A stretch of 64,000 nt of DNA from the NCBI GenBank assembly GCA_013823985.1, contig PNNB01000056.1:124001-188000 (forward strand), read 5' to 3'. The DNA comes from Sphingopyxis sp. GTDB taxonomy: Bacteria > Pseudomonadota > Alphaproteobacteria > Sphingomonadales > Sphingomonadaceae. Below the pieces are notes generated by a model. The model was not told the origin of the DNA. It did no database searches and saw only the letters and a list, made by a program, of their open reading frames with translations. The position numbers and the translations under genes were made by a program. This document shows positions 59,784 to 64,000 of this stretch, one piece after another (the first letter of the stretch is position 1; each line of letters starts with the position of its first letter).

Positions 59784-62666
59784 ATGACTGAACCTGTAGA
59801 CTATCGCGATACCGTCTTCCTGCCGAAGACCGATTTCCCCATGAAGGCTGGCCTTCCGCAGAAGGAGCCGGTGATCCTTGCCCGCTGGCAGGAACAACGC
59901 CTCTATGAAGAGCTGCGCAACCGCCGCCGCGGGCGTGAAAAGTTCATCCTGCATGATGGCCCACCTTATGCGAATGGCGACATGCACATTGGCCATGCGC
60001 TGAACCATATCCTGAAAGATACGGTTGTCCGCACGCAGACCCTGCTCGGCAAGGACGCGCCTTATGTGCCCGGTTGGGATTGCCACGGCCTGCCCATCGA
60101 ATGGAAGGTCGAGGAGCAATATCGCAAGAAAAAGCTCAACAAGGATGATGTCGATCCGGTCGAGTTCCGCGCCGAATGCCGCGCCTATGCGCAGCATTGG
60201 GTCGATACCCAGCGCGAACAGTTGAAGCGGCTGGGGATCAACGGCGATTGGGACAATCCCTATCTGACTATGGATTTCCAGGCTGAATCGACCATCGTGT
60301 CGGAGTTGTTGAAGTTCGCCGAAAGCGGCCAGCTTTATCGCGGCGCCAAGCCCGTCATGTGGTCGCCGGTCGAAAAGACCGCCTTGGCCGAAGCCGAGGT
60401 GGAATATGAGGATATCACCTCGACGCAGATCGATGTGGCGTTCGAGATTGTCGAAAGCCCGATCCCCGAACTGGTCGGCGCGCATGCGGTGATCTGGACG
60501 ACTACGCCGTGGACGATTCCGGTGAACCAAGCTTTGGCTTATGGACCGGATGTTGAGTATTCCGTCGTTAATCTGATTGGAACACCATCGACGATTGGCG
60601 GATATTTTCTGGTATCGAGCAATTTGGTGGGCAGCTTTCTTGCTCGCTTGAAGCAGAATCCGATCGCGTTTGATCAGGATGATACTGGCATTGATTCGTC
60701 CGTTCTTCGGACAGTTAAGGGCTCAGATCTAGCCGGAACAATGGTCCGCCACCCGATGCACCATCTCGGTGGATTCTTTGCCAAGCCGCGTCCAATGCTC
60801 CCCGGAGACTTCGTCACCACCGACAGCGGTACCGGGCTTGTCCATATGTCGCCCGATCATGGCGAGGACGATTTCGACCTGTGCAAGGCGAATGGCATCG
60901 ATCCTGTCTTTGCGGTCGAGGGCGACGGCAAATACCGCGCTGACTGGCTCTGGCTGGGCGGCGAGGGCAGCGTTATCAATCCCAAATTCAACGCACCCGA
61001 AGGGCCGATCTGTTCGGCGTTGCGGGAGGCGGGCGGACTGCTCGCCGCATCTGCCGATTACCAGCACAGCTATCCGCATAGCTGGCGGTCAAAGGCCAAG
61101 GTCATCTATCGCTGCACGCCGCAATGGTTCGTGCCGATGGACAAGACGATGTCCGACGGTACCTTGCGCGAAAAGGCGATGACCGCGATTTCGCAAACGC
61201 GGTGGGTACCCGAAAAGGGCCAGAACCGCATCACCGCCATGGTCGAAGGCCGCCCCGACTGGGTGTTGAGCCGCCAGCGCGCGTGGGGCGTGCCGATCAC
61301 TTTGTTTGTCGACCGCAAGTCGGGCCAATATCTGAATGATCCCACCGTCAATGCCCGCATCGTTGCCGGTGTGCGGGAATCGGGCGTCGATGCGTGGAGC
61401 GAAGATCGGGCGCAGGAATATCTCGGGTCCAACTATGTGCTCGCCGACTATGAGCGCGTGACCGACATTCTCGACGTCTGGTTTGATTCGGGCTGCACCC
61501 ATGTGTTCACGCTGGAAAGCGGACGGTGGCCCGATCTGCAATGGCCCGCCGACCTCTATCTGGAAGGCAGCGACCAGCATCGCGGCTGGTTCCAGTCGAG
61601 TTTGTTGCAAAGCTGCGGCACGCGCGGGCGGGCGCCCTATAATGCGGTGCTGACCCACGGCTTTACGATGGACCAGAAGGGCATGAAAATGTCCAAGTCG
61701 CTGGGCAACACGATCAACCCGCTCGACCTGATGCGCGACAATGGCGCGGATATCTTGCGGCTGTGGGCGTTGACCGTCGACTTCACCGAGGACCACCGCA
61801 TCGGCAAAGAGATTTTGCAGGGCGTGTCCGACCAGTATCGCAAATTGCGCAACACCTTCCGCTATTTGCTGGGCGCGCTCGACGGCTTTTTGGATGCCGA
61901 AAAGGTCGCTGTTTCGGACATGCCGGAACTGGAGCGCTATATGCTCCACCTGCTGGCCGAGATGGATGCGAAGCTCAAGCAAGCGGTCAACGACTTCGAC
62001 TTTAACAGCTATGTCCGTCTGCTGACCGATTTCGCGAATGAAGACCTGTCGGCCTTCTTCTTCGATATCCGCAAGGATTGCCTCTATTGCGATGCGCCGA
62101 CCGACCCAAAGCGGATGGCCTATCGCACAGTGCTCGACATATTGTTCCACGCGCTAGTCCGCTACGCCGCGCCCGTGCTGGTCTTCACCAGCGAAGAGGT
62201 GTGGCAGACGCGTTTTGGTGCGGATGCAGATAGCGTGCATTTCTCGGATTGGCCGGAGGTTGATGCGGGCTGGGTGGACGAGACGCTGGTTGAAGTATGG
62301 GCAAACAAAATCATTGCTCGTTCTTTGATCAGCCGCGCCGTAGAACCCCAGCGACGCGACAAAGTGATCGGCTCAAGCTTGGAAGCTGATGTAACTATTT
62401 GGTATCCGGCTGGTTCGGCATTGGCCGCTTTAAACACCGCTGAGATGATAGAGCTTGGCATTGTTGCTGAACTGAAATTTGAACAAACTGAGCTTGAACA
62501 TCAAAAGCTGCCCGGTAACGAAATGGACGGTCTTGTTGGTGCTACAGCGCATGCCGTTAAATCGACCAACTACAAATGCGGCCGTTGCTGGCGGCATCTG
62601 CCCGAGGTTGCCGAGGATGGCGCGCTGTGCAACAGGTGCGAAACTGTTGTGAACGGAGCCGTATGA
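59784..62666 (+). CDS. ileS: Isoleucyl-tRNA synthetase
   Basis: The 960-residue class I synthetase has HIGH as GDMHIGHALNH near residue 70 and KMSKS as KGMKMSKSLGN near 633. The CP1 editing domain lies between them (about 190-410). A C-terminal zinc-ribbon has CGRCW near 932 and CNRC near 952. Two segments, about residues 248-317 and 835-929, use many codons ending in A or T and look less GC-rich than the rest of the gene, although the protein remains in frame. The stop overlaps the lspA start by four bases. Confidence 0.98.
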   Translation: MTEPVDYRDTVFLPKTDFPMKAGLPQKEPVILARWQEQRLYEELRNRRRGREKFILHDGPPYANGDMHIGHALNHILKDTVVRTQTLLGKDAPYVPGWDCHGLPIEWKVEEQYRKKKLNKDDVDPVEFRAECRAYAQHWVDTQREQLKRLGINGDWDNPYLTMDFQAESTIVSELLKFAESGQLYRGAKPVMWSPVEKTALAEAEVEYEDITSTQIDVAFEIVESPIPELVGAHAVIWTTTPWTIPVNQALAYGPDVEYSVVNLIGTPSTIGGYFLVSSNLVGSFLARLKQNPIAFDQDDTGIDSSVLRTVKGSDLAGTMVRHPMHHLGGFFAKPRPMLPGDFVTTDSGTGLVHMSPDHGEDDFDLCKANGIDPVFAVEGDGKYRADWLWLGGEGSVINPKFNAPEGPICSALREAGGLLAASADYQHSYPHSWRSKAKVIYRCTPQWFVPMDKTMSDGTLREKAMTAISQTRWVPEKGQNRITAMVEGRPDWVLSRQRAWGVPITLFVDRKSGQYLNDPTVNARIVAGVRESGVDAWSEDRAQEYLGSNYVLADYERVTDILDVWFDSGCTHVFTLESGRWPDLQWPADLYLEGSDQHRGWFQSSLLQSCGTRGRAPYNAVLTHGFTMDQKGMKMSKSLGNTINPLDLMRDNGADILRLWALTVDFTEDHRIGKEILQGVSDQYRKLRNTFRYLLGALDGFLDAEKVAVSDMPELERYMLHLLAEMDAKLKQAVNDFDFNSYVRLLTDFANEDLSAFFFDIRKDCLYCDAPTDPKRMAYRTVLDILFHALVRYAAPVLVFTSEEVWQTRFGADADSVHFSDWPEVDAGWVDETLVEVWANKIIARSLISRAVEPQRRDKVIGSSLEADVTIWYPAGSALAALNTAEMIELGIVAELKFEQTELEHQKLPGNEMDGLVGATAHAVKSTNYKCGRCWRHLPEVAEDGALCNRCETVVNGAV

Positions 62667-63211
62667 CCACCGCACCAAATCCCAAATTCCGTCTGCAAGG
62701 CATCATGCTCGCCAGTCTGGTCTTTATTGCCGACCAGATCGTCAAATATATCATGCTTGGCCCGTTGCAGCTGCAAAGCCGTGGCGTGATCCACATCATT
62801 TCCTTTTTCGACCTGCGTTATGCAGAAAATCGCGGCGTCTCGATGAGCTTTCTGACCGCCGACAGCGATGCGGAACGCTGGGCTCTGGTGGCGTTAACGG
62901 CGGTTATTGCGGGCGGCGTCGCGGTCTGGATGTGGCGCGAGAAACTGCGCGGCGACATGCTGGCCCTGGCCATGGTGCTGGGCGGCGCGCTCGGGAATAT
63001 CGTTGATCGTGTACGCTATGGCTATGTTGTCGATTATGCGGATTTGCACTTTGGCATGTTCCGGCCTTTCTACATTTTCAACCTGGCCGATGCCGCCATT
63101 ACCTGCGGCGTGCTGATATTGCTTGCCCGCGCTTTCCTGATGCGCGAAAAGGCCCCCACAAACGACATGGGCGTTCAGGAACCCGCAAGCAGAGCGGACA
63201 TAGTGGAGTGA
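62663..63211 (+). CDS. lspA: Lipoprotein signal peptidase (signal peptidase II)
   Basis: The 182-residue protein has four membrane helices and the aspartyl protease motifs YAENRGVSMSF near residue 54, GNIVDRVRYGYVVDY near 113 (first Asp) and FNLADAAI near 138 (second Asp). It removes the signal peptides of lipoproteins after lipidation; at least eight candidate substrates are encoded in this window. The start at 62663 overlaps the ileS stop; the longer frame from 62576 lies within ileS. Confidence 0.97.
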   Translation: MTTAPNPKFRLQGIMLASLVFIADQIVKYIMLGPLQLQSRGVIHIISFFDLRYAENRGVSMSFLTADSDAERWALVALTAVIAGGVAVWMWREKLRGDMLALAMVLGGALGNIVDRVRYGYVVDYADLHFGMFRPFYIFNLADAAITCGVLILLARAFLMREKAPTNDMGVQEPASRADIVE

Positions 63212-63213
63212 AT

Positions 63214-63465
63214 ATGAAGCGGAAATATATCCTGACGGTTGCCACATTGGCCTTTGCCACGCTTTCCGGTTGCGGTTCGACGGGCATATTGGACCGTCAG
63301 CGCCCCGACGAATTCGCCGTTAGCCGCGCCAAGCCGATCGAGGTGCCCGCACAATTCAACTTGCCCGCGCCGACCCCGGATGCGCCGCGCCCGCAGGATG
63401 GCGATATCAAGGAACAGGTCCTTGACGCGCTCTTTGGCGGCACAGCGCCTGCACCCCGGCCCTAA
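63214..63465 (+). CDS. Short DUF3035-type lipoprotein (copy 1)
   Basis: The 83-residue protein starts at MKRKYIL behind GTGGAGTG; a GTG two codons earlier overlaps the lspA stop and is an alternative. It has the lipobox TLSGC (Cys20) and the DUF3035 core RPDEFAVSRAKPIEVP. The tail EQVLDALFGG is shared with the next gene. DUF3035 proteins are alphaproteobacterial outer-membrane lipoproteins; a BamF designation exists for some members. Its position directly after lspA is conserved in relatives. Confidence 0.88.
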   Translation: MKRKYILTVATLAFATLSGCGSTGILDRQRPDEFAVSRAKPIEVPAQFNLPAPTPDAPRPQDGDIKEQVLDALFGGTAPAPRP

Positions 63466-63489
63466 TTCGCGCCCATAAGGACTGATTAC

Positions 63490-63927
63490 ATGAAACAGAA
63501 ACTGCTTTTGGCTTTAGGCGTAACGGCAATGACCACCCTTTCCGGCTGCGCATCGGTCAGCCAGGCAGGACAGGCATTGTGGGACTGGGATATCCGCGGC
63601 GGCGATAAAGCGGCTGCCCCTTCCACGGGTCGTGCCGCACCGCTGGTCGTACCCCCCGATTTCGCACTTGAGCCCACGGCTACGACCGCCGTCCGCCCGA
63701 CCGAAGGCGGTCAGGAGCAAGTGCTCGAGGCCATGTTTGGCGGCCCCGCGCAGCGTTCTGCGGCTGAGCGTGCCGTTTCAACCACACCGGGGGCCGCTGA
63801 AATGGGTATCCGCTCGACGGTGGGTGACCCCGAAACAACAACGGTGAACAAGGGTTCGATTACCCGCGACATCATTGCTGCACCCGAAGGTGACGGCCAA
63901 ACGGCGCAGGCTGTTATTCCGGGTTGA
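63490..63927 (+). CDS. DUF3035-type lipoprotein (copy 2)
   Basis: The 145-residue protein has a lipobox TLSGC (Cys20), APLVVPPDFAL near residue 50 and EQVLEAMFGG near 77, parallel to the preceding gene. It adds a further 60-residue tail. It probably arose by tandem duplication and is an outer-membrane lipoprotein. A hairpin lies just downstream. It starts 24 bases after copy 1 and shares its transcript. Confidence 0.82.
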   Translation: MKQKLLLALGVTAMTTLSGCASVSQAGQALWDWDIRGGDKAAAPSTGRAAPLVVPPDFALEPTATTAVRPTEGGQEQVLEAMFGGPAQRSAAERAVSTTPGAAEMGIRSTVGDPETTTVNKGSITRDIIAAPEGDGQTAQAVIPG

Positions 63928-63932
63928 TTGCG

Positions 63933-63954
63933 GTGCGGGCGTTTAGGCCCGCAC
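63933..63954 (+). terminator. Hairpin after the second DUF3035 gene
   Basis: GTGCGGGC and GCCCGCAC form a perfect 8-bp stem with a 6-base loop, 5 bases after the stop. Only a short C/T-rich tract follows, so termination strength is uncertain. Confidence 0.5.
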
Positions 63955-64000
63955 GCCTGCTTCCTCTACCTCAACGCCCGCGCTGTTATGGCGTAGCGCT

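Noticed and set aside
61089..62150. 353-codon minus-strand frame inside ileS
   Set aside because: Antisense shadow of the catalytic core including the KMSKS region; no protein-like features.

Overview
The window reads as a chromosomal segment of an alphaproteobacterium of the order Sphingomonadales (Sphingopyxis/Sphingorhabdus-like). This is inferred from gene content and gene order: a methionine synthase split into two genes behind an ArsR-methyltransferase regulator, a recJ/glpX/hom neighbourhood, lspA followed by two short DUF3035 lipoproteins, a cysteine-less ribosomal protein L36, and many short sphingomonad-type lipoproteins. No species name can be given from the sequence alone. Most of the window is GC-rich, tightly packed housekeeping DNA with many 4-bp ATGA overlaps. 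The first 13.5 kb is visibly more AT-rich, apart from a GC-rich patch at about 7.1-9.9 kb.

Region 1 (1-13.5 kb) is a surface-polysaccharide locus. Reading leftward from an EPS-type MarR regulator (7044) there is a Gfo/Idh/MocA dehydrogenase, a hexapeptide acetyltransferase and a DegT aminotransferase. Together these fit synthesis of a 2,3-diacetamido uronic acid. A Wzx-type flippase, an AsnB-type amidotransferase and a Wzy-like polymerase cut by the window edge follow. A large palindrome with a U-run stands directly before the regulator. A P450, a Tyr/Gly/Arg-rich lipoprotein and a small membrane protein interrupt the AT-rich DNA. It resumes with a WecA/MraY-type initiating transferase, a secreted beta-helix protein and a gene remnant, and ends at tRNA-Glu.

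Region 2 (13.8-30.1 kb) is core metabolism and repair: recJ, a flavodoxin-like protein, glpX, hom, a DUF1176 protein, a 3-hydroxyacyl-CoA dehydrogenase, metC-sseA, a FeS-type photolyase, queF, a YjgR/HerA-like ATPase, a class A beta-lactamase-like lipoprotein, a 55-residue lipoprotein and an alanine-heptad lipoprotein ending in lysine.

Region 3 (30.3-35.9 kb) is a methionine-cycle operon: an ArsR-HTH/methyltransferase fusion, metF and a two-gene metH. A perfect 22-bp palindrome covers the -10 element of its promoter.

Region 4 (36-46.5 kb) holds a secreted beta-helix protein, a HerA-type ATPase, a TIGR02186/TauE pair, a degraded LuxR-type fragment, nhaA with a DUF885 peptidase-like lipoprotein, a transglutaminase-like protein and two convergent paralogues with TonB-C-like tails.

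Region 5 (46.6-64 kb) holds etfBA with a MerR-type operator candidate, sucC, a HAD hydrolase, rpmJ, a DUF4136 lipoprotein, an M14 carboxypeptidase with a GNAT protein, gpmA, a GGDEF protein, purEK-folA, an M19 dipeptidase-ribF-GDPD-ileS-lspA run and the two DUF3035 lipoproteins. No insertion sequence, CRISPR array, rRNA or complete prophage was seen.
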